Positions 51,763 to 63,779 of a stretch of DNA of 64,000 nucleotides are shown in pieces. The position numbers and the translations under genes are program-made. Location: NCBI GenBank assembly GCA_017590115.1, contig JAGGNK010008337.1, positions 1,922,001 through 1,986,000 of the forward strand. The letters run 5' to 3'. Below the pieces are notes generated by a model that worked only from the letters and a program-made list of their open reading frames with translations, made no database searches and was not told where the DNA came from. This DNA is from Montifringilla adamsi (taxonomy: Eukaryota > Chordata > Aves > Passeriformes > Passeridae). Within the stretch, counting starts at the first letter, position 1; each line of letters begins with the position of its first letter.

Positions 51763-53228
51763 AGTGCTTCCAGTAGTTAACATCCTTTAAGAACTGCAGC
51801 TACATCACCAGTACGAGAGTTCTTCCAGCTTTCTTTGGGAGTCAATAGAAGCCATCAGTGGCAGAAACCTCCAACACCTGCAAAAAATCTGCATTGTTGC
51901 TTATGGAAGCAGGAGCTGGGCTTGGAAAATGAGGATTGGGAATCAGTGCAATGGCTCAGAACTGGCAGAATTTGAGTGTCATGATGATGGTATTTTGACA
52001 AAGGATGGAGAAAAATGCACTGTAAGGTTGAATGAGACAAGGTGACCCAAAGAAGTGAGCAAATTTCATGATGGGAAAACAGTGGAACTATTTCTAATGA
52101 TCCTTTAGCTTAGTCTCCAATTCTATTTATATGTTTTAAGGGACCATAAATATTTTTATCGGCACTCAGGACACAAAGAGAGCTTTCCAGTTTCTATATA
52201 AAGAAGTCATTTTGGACAGATCAAAACAATAAAGGCACAGGACTCCTGGATGACAGATGCCAGGATGTTAGTAACTATAAGTGGTTTTCAAATATGGCCC
52301 CATCACCATCCCCCACAGTAGCCCTTTCAAGTGGGAATTACAAATTGCTTACTTGGAGAGGAAATTTCAAACAGGCCACTTATCAAAAAGTGCCAAATAA
52401 ACCTGTCATTGGGATAGAAGTTACAAACCATTCCTAAACTCTGCAGACATTTCCTGAGCCTGTGAACTCTGATCTTGCCTTCTAATAAACATGACATCAG
52501 CTCCCCAGCACTGCAGACACAAGACACATGACCCACCACAATGTTATCGCTTCCTCTGCAGTTTCTTCAGGATCTGCTCTCAAGCACAGCATCAATAGAA
52601 GACTTTCTGCTCATTTCAAAATTGGTTTTGGATCAGGTCCTTGAAGGGAGGGCAGAACAAGCACAGCATGGAATCAGCGTGTGAGCTGCAAATATTATTG
52701 CAGGTATCCACTTCAAAGCAACCCTGAATCTGAGACTTTGAGGAGTTTTCCAGGTATTGAGGTAGTGAGTAGGTTAAGACAATACTCCTGTTGCTGTCAA
52801 AGACTTATCAATTGCTCACCTCCAAGAAATATAACAGAGCCTTTAAAAGATCCAATAAAGCAGGTATGTACTGGATGGCCACTGAATAACATCTCAAAAC
52901 AGGCTATGAATGACAATAGACCAGAAGATGCCAAATACTGGGATGACAGCTACCTTAATTTCCAGAGAAATTCCAGGGGAGGATTAATATAATTACAGTT
53001 TATGATTTACATTTTCTTTGTAGGCACTTCCTTCTAAGATTTGCTTCTGAAATCAACCTTGGAAAAATATATTTGAAATAAAACTCCCCATTTATCTCTG
53101 TGCTGGAAACCTGAGACCCTTATCTGATATACCAAACTAAACAGGCTATCCACTCAATGAGCCAAAATCCCAATAAACACAGAACTGTGGCTTTTGTGAA
53201 AGTAGCTTAAAAAACATATTATCAAAAT
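51763..53228. other. non-coding DNA, no gene seen
   Basis: Unique sequence. A 103-codon frame at 52681-52992 begins at GTG, contains a donor-like cag|gtatgt at 52861-52869 and has no recognisable domain. I do not support it as a gene. Confidence 0.5.
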
Positions 53229-53263
53229 ACAATCTTTACAAATAAGATATTTGTAAAGATTGT
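53229..53263. repeat. perfect 35-bp hairpin (16-bp arms, 3-base loop)
   Basis: ACAATCTTTACAAATA and TATTTGTAAAGATTGT are exact reverse complements around AGA. Arms this long are rarely perfect by chance, so this may be a recent fold-back (template-switch) event or a relic terminal repeat. It is AT-rich and too short for a typical pre-miRNA. Confidence 0.97.
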
Positions 53264-53993
53264 GGGATATTCACCTAGAAATGGAGTGTCTCCTCTACTC
53301 TCATCTAAAGGACAGGCATTTCCTTCATACTTGGGTATTTCCAAAAAATTTCTAGATCAAATATAAGTCAGAACTGGCAGGGTATAATGCACAACATTAA
53401 AAAATTTTGTTTACAAATCCTCAAGATTAACACATGAAACTTGCTAGAAAAGACATCTCCAAAAGCCACTAAGAAACCACACAGATGGAAAATTAGAGTA
53501 GATGCAGATCTCAAAAGCTGTCCAGGGCTCAGAGAGAACAACTGCCCACTTTTCCTTTCTGCATTTTCCCTCTTTCATCCTCATCAGTTCAGAACCTGCA
53601 ATTCCTAAAACTGAAGTCCTGAAGCTCTCTAGGGGTCAGAAAGGAGAGCTCTCTGCTCCAGGGTGTGACCTTACCATTAACGCCTCTAGTCAAGTTTAGA
53701 GCCATTGCCCATAAAGCAGATTCTAGCACAGAGCCGCTCCAATATCCTCAAGTCACAGTGGCCTTGGCATGTGGCTCCTCTGCCAGGTACAATGCAAATG
53801 TTTCACTCCTGTCATGGCAGGGACACGAGGAGGAGCCCGCTCCAGGTAATGGATGAACAAGGAGTCACATCTGTGGCTATCACAGTATAGGTCCTTGGGA
53901 ACCTGCAAAGTTCAAGGCTCCTCTGGATCCTGCTACAGGTAAGGGGATGCTCCTCCCAACTCCTGAAATGGTCATGAAGTATTTGAGTTTCAG
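53264..53993. other. non-coding DNA, no gene seen
   Basis: Unique sequence without recognised repeats. Short overlapping plus-strand ORFs are not supported. Confidence 0.55.
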
Positions 53994-54069
53994 GTTGGTG
54001 GATTTCACTCCACCAACTTATTTGAGGAAGGAAATCCTCAAATTATTACAAGACTTATTTGAGGAAGGA
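53994..54069. repeat. two adjacent stem-loops plus a 17-bp direct repeat
   Basis: Stem 1 has GTTGGTGGA (53994-54002) and TCCACCAAC (54009-54017) with a 6-base loop. Stem 2 has ATTTGAGGA (54020-54028) and TCCTCAAAT (54035-54043) with a 6-base loop. Both have perfect 9-bp arms, and only 2 bases separate them. The 17-mer ACTTATTTGAGGAAGGA at 54016-54032 recurs exactly at 54053-54069, so the left part of stem 2 has been duplicated. It lies about 90 bases upstream of a CR1 tail. Confidence 0.93.
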
Positions 54070-54160
54070 GATAAAAAAATTTACCAGACTGCAAAAGATC
54101 CCTGGCCCTGCGTGCACTGATAATCAAAAGCAATTGTCCAGTTTATATTTCTGATTGTCT

Positions 54161-54259
54161 CACAGAATCACAGCATGGTTTGGGTTGGAAGGGACTCTAA
54201 AGATGATCCATTTCCAGCTCCCTGCATGGGCAGGGACACCTCGCACTAGATGAGGTTGC
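54161..54259 (-). mobile_element. CR1 LINE 3'-end fragment (antisense)
   Basis: It begins 'cacagaatcacagcatggtt', then 'tgggttggaagggactctaa', 'agatgatccatttccagctc', 'cctgcatgggcagggacacc' and 'tcgcactagatgaggttgc'. This is an antisense avian CR1 3' end starting at its terminal repeat. About 100 bases are kept. Confidence 0.94.
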
Positions 54260-57229
54260 ATTTGTCCTTCTGGCTTCAGAGCTGTGGAAGGGCATGGATC
54301 TCCCCAGCACTAAGGAGGACCAGATACTCTGTACCAACATCATGGATGTGCAGCACTTTAGCAGGAAAGCAAAGAGCACACGAGGAGCCCCGACTGCCAG
54401 GGAGGGAGGGAGCTGGAGTCGGGTTAGTCAGAAGGCAGAAGCCGTGCTCTGACCAAGTGATGTTTAATGAGCAGGAAAAATTCAGTGCTTTGGGTTTAAT
54501 GACTCATGGAGCGTGCAGCACCTCCTACCAACGTGCTGTGGCATTCATGCCCAGGAGGAAGTGTGTCAGCTACTGAGTCACACAGCTCTGCAGCACTGCC
54601 TGCCGCCAACCCAAACACAAACCATGCCCAGCCCTGTTCAGTCCTGACATTAGCCCAGGGTTAAGCTCATCTCCCGAGAGCTTTCTAAAATAAAAACCTT
54701 TCTGGTTAGAAACAAAACACGATTTCCAAACCCAGGCTACCGGGACCGTGCTTGGAAGCCCAGCAATTTCCCTGCACACACGTTCAGCCTTCCAACATCA
54801 AAGTGCCTGCAATCCAACCTGTTGAAGCTAACCTGATTTCCCACTTGGGAGCAAACTTTAATATAGGAGTGGGACTTGTGTTTTTACACTACTGACCTAC
54901 ATTTGCAAATCCCTGGAGGTAATTTTGTCCAGCCCACAAAAAGGAGGGGCTACAAAGCCAACTATATTGATTATGCAGTAGAGAGCACAGCTGCACTGAA
55001 AATAACCAGCCTGTGGCACAAGGAGCAAACAAAAGCCATGAAGTTCCTCATAGGAAAAACTAATACATCTCAGCCAACAAAAGAAGAGACTTTTAATTAA
55101 CTTGTTCTCATTGAGTACAGAGATAATTAAATTACAGAAACAACCACATTAGCGTAATCAGTTTAGAAGAACCCACATACAGAGACAAAGGATTTTTCAA
55201 GATCCATCTATGAAAAAAAGAAGCTCCATTTAAACTGCATTACTCTTCCCTTATTAACTGCACTTATGTGCTTTCTTTTGGAGAAAAGAAGACCATGACT
55301 CCAATCCAGTTTAATCAAATCCTTGAAAGACTACCACAACTCTTGATTCAATTCTCCAGATATTTTGTATTTTTATTTCTTTCTTCTATTCATGTAGTCA
55401 CTCCTGAATGTCATCATCCACTTCATCAAGGTATGTCTCCCTTCCTTTCAGCTGCACAGTAAAGACTGATAATAGAACCTGATTGCATTGAAAGGCTTAA
55501 ATTTCAAATAAAAAGCCAAAGTGACAAATAAAATAATGAAGCTAGACAGAAATCATTTGTAAGAATGAGCAGCTATCTGTATCAAATCATGAGGGATCTG
55601 CACTGCTTGAACTGCAGTACTCTTTAGGCAAAACAATAACCCACCTTTCCAGTGTCAGCCAAGGTAAAAGTCACTCATGGTTTGATCCATGAAGGTCCAG
55701 CAACAGTCACACCAGGCCAAGCACAAAGGAACACCTTAAACAGGACCATTCATATCCAGAAGTTGAAGTGTTTTTCCAAAGTGATCCTGATGCCTCAGGT
55801 TTAGCTTTTCTATTTTTCAGATTCTGTGCTGCTTTAGTGTTTGAGTCTGGGCTTCATATTAGGGGATGGCGAGCTCTGTGCACAGAGCAGGGAGACAAAA
55901 CAATTCCTGCTCCAGCTGGGCACCAAGGACAAATGATCCAAATCTCAGCCCAGGAGCACAAACCCCGTGGGCTGGAGAGAGAAAAACAAGCAGGATGGGA
56001 GTGCAGGGGCTGAGCTGGAATTGGACACTGAACTGCAATGTGCACATGGAGCAGAGCTGATCCCAGGGAGAGACCCCATGAGCGCTCGTGCATTTTGGGA
56101 CCATTTTGGGTTCACCTGGGGTTCACCTGGGCTCTTGTGCTGCCCAAGGTGGATCCATTGAGGAAATCCTTTTAATACATCCCTACTTTATTCTTTAACT
56201 ATGTCTAGTCTCTGTTCTAGGTCAGCCTTCTCAAGACATCAATCCAGAATATATAGTCTTACCCTTAGGAACAAGGGCTCACGTTAAGAGGAATTCAGGC
56301 TAGGAAGGGAGAACCCACTGGTGGGTGCCCCTTGAGGTTACAGGTGCTCAGAGCAGGCTCCTTGCACAGAAACCCTGCACACACCTGCCTGATAGAGATG
56401 GTGAGATGTGACAGGAAGGGGGAGACTTTCATGCGAGGGAAACTGGCAGGAATAGCACCAGCAGGCTTGTAAAAGTCCAAAGAGAGATTAATACTACAGC
56501 CAACTTCTCTTGCCATTAACAAATTCCACACTAAATCTCAAATAAGGTAGACCTGACACCACCACATCCTCAAACTCTCCTAATATCTGTACAGCTCGGC
56601 TGCACCAGTTCTAATCCCAGAATCTTCTCCCAGCAATTTAAGGCCTCTGATGAGGATAGGTTTTATGTGAGTAACAAGAAATACCTTTTAAATAGACAAT
56701 GTTCCAGACAGACTTCAGTCAGGGGGTTAAAATATATATTTTTTTAACTATCTAAAAGTTAGAACTACAGAAGAAACTGTATTGCTGCTGCTATTTGCTT
56801 TTCCTGGGGAAAAAACAAACTAATGAACAACTACAACAAAAAACCCCATATGTATATAAAAAAAAAAATATCATTACCTCAGTTTTTTATTAAGTAATAT
56901 TTCAATGAAAGATCTTTTCTCCTAGATATCATCTTTATACTAAAGAAAGCAGATCACTCACACTATTTTGTGAACATGCAATAGCCAGTGTGTATGAATC
57001 CTGAATATGATGCCAAGCACACTGGTTGTGACAGAAACCTCCAGTGCTTCCTGGGCCCAAAAGAGTAACCTGGGAGGAAATATTAATTGCACACCTTCAT
57101 GCAGGGGGCAGAAACACCAGGATGGATCTCACTTTATCATAAGGCAAGGGCAAGCAGACAGGAAGAACAATCATTACACAGAGTCCTGCATGGGAAGAGC
57201 AGGACTCAGAGCTAATGCTGCAGATGTGT
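54260..57229. other. non-coding DNA, no gene seen
   Basis: No supportable gene. A (GGGA)3 patch lies near 54396-54409, a small 'ttcacctggg' doublet near 56109-56130, and A/T simple tracts near 56734-56745 and 56858-56868. ORF shadows at 55854-56161 overlap in several frames. Confidence 0.55.
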
Positions 57230-57745
57230 CTGTAAGGGGCTGTACCCCAAGCGTGCCCCTCACACCCCCCAGCAGTATCAGGAGGCACAGCACAAGCTCT
57301 CATCAGCTTGGCGGACCGGGAAGGCCACCAGGTGTCCCCCGTGCCGCAGTCCCCGCTGTTCCCGGGGCTGCAGTGGCACCTGCTGGTCACCCACAGGCAG
57401 GATCGGTGGAGCTTCGCTGTCTCACGGGACACCAGCGCTTCTCACGCCTCTTGCACAACTGTTTCCTCCGCTGCTCTTCCCGGTTATTATCATTTATTAT
57501 TGTTGTCGTTGCGTTGCTTTGGAGATGTTACAGCAACAGCAGCTCCAGGTGCCCGTCAGCCGAGGAGATGTAAACCCTGCGAAGGTGAAAGCACCGCTGC
57601 AGCAGCCTGCGATAGTCTGGTCCCAGCAGCAGCACAGCCCGTGCCCTTGGATGCCTGGCACAGCTGGGCTTCTGGGAAAGCCCCCCACGGCAATTATTTC
57701 CAGCCCCTGACCTGGGGCATTCGGAGCTGCCTCGGTATTTCAGGT
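57230..57745 (+). other. GC- and CpG-enriched patch with open frames
   Basis: By eye about two dozen CpGs fall in roughly 500 bases, well above the flanking DNA; examples are gcttggcggaccggg, ttgtcgttgcgttgc and cgtcagccgagg. Two plus-strand frames cross it, 57007-57573 and 57308-57805 (the latter open from a TTG, not an ATG). A donor-like 'ttcag|gtgacc' falls at 57743/57744 and an acceptor-like 'gctctcatcag' ends at 57306. No domain is recognised. It could be a minor CpG island, an alternative first exon or promoter, or a GC-rich unannotated exon. Confidence 0.3.
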
Positions 57746-60700
57746 GACCACATCTTGCAATGTTTGATTTCTTCAGTACTCAGACAGATCTGCATGAGTG
57801 AGTGACAGGATGTGATTCAGCCACAGGTAGAGAGGAAAAAGCTGAACTCAATGAGATTTGTGTATAGTGTGTCAGGACAAGGGAGAAGTTTGCCTTTAGG
57901 GAGTTTCTCTTTTATCACTGCTCAGCTCTAACTGCAAAGCAACAATAAACACAGCCCAGCTTTGAAGAAAAGCAGTTAAAGGATCATATGCAAGTATCCA
58001 ACTCTTGCTTGGTCTTACAAAGAAATCAGGGTTTTCTTCTGTCACAGCAAGTAGAATAATGACTGGTCCTTCAGCAAGCACAGGCAAGAAACACAACATT
58101 GTGTCAGGGCCAGAAAAGAAGAGATGAAATAACACCACTATTATAACAACTGCTGTGTCAAGCATCTTCAGAGACTGCTCCTTTTTGAAGAAATATTTAA
58201 ACCAGTACTTCAAGGATTGAAAACATCACCAATTTGTAAGGATCTGCATCCTGACAAGACTCTTCTCTTCCTTAAATTAGTTTTTAAATAATCAATAAAA
58301 TATTTGTTGATGGGTTTGGAACACACCTGAGTCCGTATTGTGAGGTTTTCCTCACTGTTCTCAAAGTCCAGCCAGGCTTTTAGAGAGGAAGCTCTCAGAG
58401 ACATGAATTAGCACAAAAGTAACACTAAAATTGCAAGAGTTGGTAATCCAGCCAGAGACTGGAAGGGGTGGGGGAGAGCAAAAGAAAAAATGGGAAAAAA
58501 ACCCTACCCTTAGGCACATGAATCTGCAACATGATTTTTCAGAGTGTTAATTACACTACAGCTTTCACAAGTCACATGCCTTAGGGGAACTCCAGGTGCT
58601 GCTCAGCCTCTGGAAAATGCTGATTGAGGTGCAGGAATAGACACAGGGAAGTCTTATTTAAAGCTCCTGTATTTAAAAGGCTGGGTCTAGCATTAAAAAA
58701 AAAATAAAAATAAAAAGTATGTTTGCACATTTGGATGGAAACCCAAGTTTAGCAACACAGCATTTGCATTGCTTTCATCAGGCATTATTCATTCAGGAAA
58801 GTTGCACAACCCCCTTTCACAGCAGCATCCCAAGTTTGCTGATACATTGCACAACTCAGACAGTGCTGCCTTCTCCTCCACACCGAGTTAGTTGCAGGGA
58901 GCAGGGAAGAACTCTTCCCTCAAACCCAACCCAGCCCCAGGTGTTTAATCCAGCCCCCAGGGCACACTTGTGTGGCCCACGCAGAGGGAGAATTGTGGCA
59001 GCAGCAGCTCTGCTCTCCCCAGGGCTGTGGCCCAAAGGTCAGGAGATGGCAGGAGCAGCTCAGTGGAAGCCAGCACAGATCCCCCCTGCACCAGAGTCCT
59101 GGTGATACTCAGGGCTGTATTCCCACTCTCTGCCCTGAGGGAGCAGCCCTTGGCTCCCACCAGCCTGAGCCAGGGCCGAGGGCTGCAGGAGGGGACACAT
59201 GTACAGCTCTGTCTCTGCCACCTGTGGCTCAGAAACAGCTGATTTACAACAGAGCCTCTCTGCAATCTCCAGCCATTCTGCTTTTCCTGGGAATGGAGTG
59301 AGGCCACTTTTACATTCCATCCTGCCCCCCATTTCAGTTTCAGCTCCTCAGGGCAAAAGACTATCTTTAGTTCATCTGCACAGAACTTTCAGTTTCGTTT
59401 AGATCATGTAAGTACAGCTGTTATATTGAAAGCATCTAAACAGGATGAAGAATGATTTAGGGTACTATTAATATGAGCAATTTTAAACTGAATAGGTCAA
59501 ACAAAGGTGAGTCTATTTATCTTTAAAGCTCCCATCCAAATAGCCTCAATCCAGCATCAGATAATATCTCAGAGTGTCACTCCAACTGAGAACCTAAAGA
59601 AAATAGTTTCAATAACAGCACGTAATCAGACAATTATTTTGAACCCAGCCTCTCTCATTCCTGTTTTGGGAAGGATAGTACCAAATCCTGTGTTAGCCTT
59701 TGGGACTCTTTCTTCACTTGGTCCTACAGCTGAGATTACAGCTGCAAGACATTCCCATCAGACATGACAGAATCCACTAGAAACCACCCCACAACAGGAA
59801 CGCAGACTCAACCCACTGGCCACTATTTGAGGTAATGCTGTCTCTTGTAGCCTTTAACTTTTATGTACCCAGTCAGGCATTAACAACTTTTAACTCATAA
59901 ATTTTACAACCCCACAGCAGGTGCTTGGGCTCCAAGGGTAGAAAAGGAAAATGTATTTCCTTTCATTAACCATACAGATACATATTTAAGAGGAAAAATT
60001 TCAATATTAGCTTGGTACCATCTCCCTGCAGCCCTGACTTACAAGAGCACAGAAAAGGTAACACCAAGAATTTCTGAAAGTCTTACACCACATAACAGGT
60101 TTGACAACCAAGCCACACTTTTTTAAAAGCCTAAAAGACAGTCTAAACCACCTCTTTTTTTTACTCTGTTTTGCAACCACCAGACAGAATGAAGGTTAAA
60201 AGGCTGAATAGTAGGATGAGTTCATACTTGGTCATGAAAAACAGTTCTGTTTGCAACTCTAGCTTTGCAAAGCTTCATTGCTTCAGCTGAAAGCAGCATG
60301 AGAGAGGTCTGTGTCACCAGTCAGCTGTCTGGGGAACATGCTCACTGATACGGTCCTTTTTGGGCAGTTCCCTCCTGGGTCTGCTCTGATCCCTTCCTCT
60401 CACCCTTCTCAGTTCCCCCTAGGGAGGGGGGTTTTGGTAGCAATGTTAATGACTCACTCTCTGCACCAGGCAGGGAAGTGCTTCACTATGTGGTGCTTTT
60501 CAAGCCTGAGCCAGCCAGAGACAGAAAGCAGACTGTAAAAACCCCCAGAAGTCCCAACACCCAGAGGGTGGGGGACAGAGACACCCTTTGTGAGCTTAAC
60601 TCATTACGGGTCAGTGCTGTGTGTTCTGTACCAAGGGGCACCCCAATGCATCAGCTTCAGACCGCAGTTCAGCTCTGCAACAGCAGCTTCAACACTCCTA

Positions 60701-63700
60701 ACCCAAGAGATTGAGGGGTTTTTATTGTTACTCTTAATCCAGGCACCACTTACATGGCTTAGATTTTTCTCTTACAGGAACTGAATTTTTCCAAAGCTTC
60801 AGATATTTAGGCCATGGCTGTTGGTGCCACCAACCAGCAGTACAGCCAAGGGATACCAAAAGATAATGCATTGCCACCTCCCACTTGTGAACATTTATCA
60901 GAGTGCTGATTTTCAACCCAAAGACCCTGTGTGGTACAGATCAGCTTTTCTCAACAGCTTTGTCAGTAGTGCCTGGTGCTCACGCCAGGGCTTGCATTGA
61001 TTAATTTCTTTATTCTGTCAGTAATGGGGGGGACACAGAGATACACACTTCACTTCTTTGCCTACAGCAAGTGGAATATACTTATATTTAGCACAACAAA
61101 AATCATCTGCCTGCCAAGCACAGATTTCAGAAATCACATCACAAAATAACAAGTTTTCCATGGGGAGAGAGGGCACCACTCTTTTACATCTCCCCTCTTT
61201 GGTTTTGATGCCTGTATGTGACGAAAGATCTCCAGTGACCAGCCATAGGATATGAGAACATGACACTGACATTCTCTGCTCAGCTTTAGTCCTCACCTGC
61301 AATCTAAGCCCAGATACTCAGTACAGCAACAGTAGCTTCTTCGAGGCTTTAGGAAACTTACAAGTGCCAGGTACTGGCAGGAGCATTTAAACATTTTACA
61401 AATTTCTTTATGTAACTTTTCCTACACTGAGAGCTCACCAACTGCACTCAAACTCTTGGCACTCCCACAGGTAATTCCTTGGGAAAGCTGAAGTTAATGA
61501 GTGCCTAAAGAGACCTGGGGGAAATGCAGCACTTGCACCAAGTTGCTGCCGTTCCCCATCCCCCCATGGTTCTGCTCTAGGTCTGCTTTTGCCACAGCCT
61601 GGCAAGTGGGAAATGCTGCTCTGGGAGAAGGAGGAAGCATTACAGCTATTGCATGGAAATTGCAGAGAATTTAAGTAAGGCAAGTTGGAGGGGAATGGGA
61701 ATTTGGAAAACAGATGCATCCACAAACTTGGGTGAGCCCAATAGTACCAAAAATTAAATACTGAGCATTTTCCTCCTGCAGTTAAGGAAGAATCATAACA
61801 GAAATAAAGAGGCCTATGAATAAAGAGAAAACATTTCTCCAGACATTGTATTTTCTAACAAGAGTATTTTCTAACAAGTGTTGACACAACAATAGAGCCA
61901 GTCTTACACGATTAAATCACTTAGTGATAATTTATGACACTGGCCTAAGAAAAGCTATTAAAAGTATATTGGAAGAAGAAATACACATTTTACCAAGAAG
62001 TCAGTATTTAATATTCTGTCTTTGTCATGTAACTTCCTCATACTCCCAAAACCTTACATTTGTCTACCAAGACTCTCAGCTAGAGGTGTTTAGTCGACTC
62101 TTTGGAAAAGGAATCAAACTCTAAACAGATCACATTCAGCCTTAGCTGAGTAACCCCAGGAATAAATTAACACTACCTATATCCACTAAACCTCATTCCT
62201 GACTAAAGGAGGCTTTTAACATATAAACTGTTAAGAAGCTGCAGATGGAGGTTTCATTTCCTGTCCTTCTCCACAAGAACTCTGGAAGAGAAAAGTTATT
62301 ACTCAATTACAGTTTTCCCCACTCACCTCTCAAAGGATGAGATTATTACAGGTCTCCAAATCTGGTTTCCTCAGCCTCTTGAAAGATGATTGAATATGAA
62401 AATGCTGCCTCCAAAACATTCCCTAATTTGCAATTCCTCAGATGTAAACCATCACTGCCTCAGATACTGAGGGGTTATGATCAGTGTTGACTGAAAACCC
62501 ACCTATTTCCTTGCAACACTTTATGTTAGATTCACAGAGAACATACCCTAACCTCTTTTGTCTTCTGGCTTTTCTCCAGATCATTTTTTTCTTCATCCAG
62601 CAAGTGCATTTTCCTCTCCAAGGGATCTGGCGGATCCAGCAGTCCCAGAGCAGTTCAGATGGAACAGGAGCCCCAGCCCTCCTGGCACAGTAGGGCTAGG
62701 CTGACATCAAACTCTACAGTCTCTTAGTTGTTCACAGGCAACTGGGAAGGGAAATAGTGCTTACACTTGGAAGAGGTCATGATTGGGACCAACCTGGAGA
62801 TAAAAGTCAATGTTTATTGACTGGCCTGGCAACCATCTTCGCTTTTGTTGATTATCTTCCAAGCACCATTTTTTTCCAATTTGATCAGGAGCGTGTGATT
62901 TTGCTTTATTTGTTTAGAGAACAAAACCCAAGAACATGTTTCTGAGCTGAGCAGCAGCAGCAGGCTTGGTTGTTCACCAACCAATTCACACCTGAATTTT
63001 ATATTACTCCATAGTCCATACAAAGTTATTTGCTCATTTGCACAGGTACCTTTATTTAAATAATAACAAGCAGGTAGCTCACCAAACTGTCCTACAAAGA
63101 TCTAAAAAGCCACTGAATCAAGCCAGTGCCAAGGAGCAGCAAAAGCAGAGTTACTCCACATGACCTCAAAGATAAAATATTCCTCAGCCTGAGCTTAAGT
63201 AGAATGCCTGAAATTAGTCCCAACTGGGTCTGGCTTGGGTGATTAAAGGCCTCTGTGTGCCCTCAGGTGACAGAAGGCCCTGAAAGTCTTCATGAGCTCT
63301 CAAGTTCCTGTCTCCAAGGATGTCTGATATGACAAGTGCATGCATAGACAATCTAAAGAGATGAGCATGAGCAGAGCAGCTCAGGGAGCAAGCCTAGGGG
63401 AGCAAATATCCTGTGATATTATCTGTGGTTTGACAACTTCACAGCTGCATAGTTCTCATGAGAGTATTTGCTTCCCATGGTGTATCAAAGATTCATCCTT
63501 TGTATCTTTGCAGTCTTTTTCCAAGATATGAGTTTAATCTGAAAGATTTTTTTCTTTATTCTCTCTGTTTCTCTGTCATTGATATGGTTGTTCCACTGTG
63601 CTTTACCTCATCACTGTACCACCATGTATAAGGCAAGAAAGACTTTCTGTGGAAATCCAGCCCATGGAGAAGCTTTTGCCCCTTTCCTGTCAGTTCAACC

Positions 63701-63779
63701 CACTTTTATGCTGTTCCTCTTCTAACACATCCCCACCTCACAAACACACCTTTCTGTTATTTGCTATTGCACCCTCGGA
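57746..63779. other. non-coding DNA, repeat-poor
   Basis: No CR1 and no supportable gene in about 6 kb. An A-rich tract lies at 58694-58716. A 16-bp tandem duplication lies near 61846-61880. ORFs at 58719-59332 overlap on both strands in moderately GC-rich DNA and have no recognisable domain. ORFs at 59507-59767 and 61924-62124 are isolated and unrecognised. Confidence 0.55.
61846..61880. repeat. 16-bp tandem duplication
   Basis: The unit 'gtattttctaacaaga' occurs twice head to tail, the second copy ending in 'aagtg'. A simple slippage duplication. Confidence 0.8.

Noticed and set aside
52681..52992. 103-codon frame with a donor-like CAG|GTATGT inside
   Set aside because: It begins at GTG, no matching acceptor/exon structure is convincing, and there is no homology I can name.
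57007..57573. 188-codon plus-strand open frame, the longest in the window
   Set aside because: No recognisable family. It runs from AT-leaning DNA into the GC-rich patch without a composition break at its start, so I list the CpG patch rather than a gene.
61924..62124. 66-codon frame of plausible-looking composition
   Set aside because: Short, isolated and unrecognised, with no splice or promoter signals around it.
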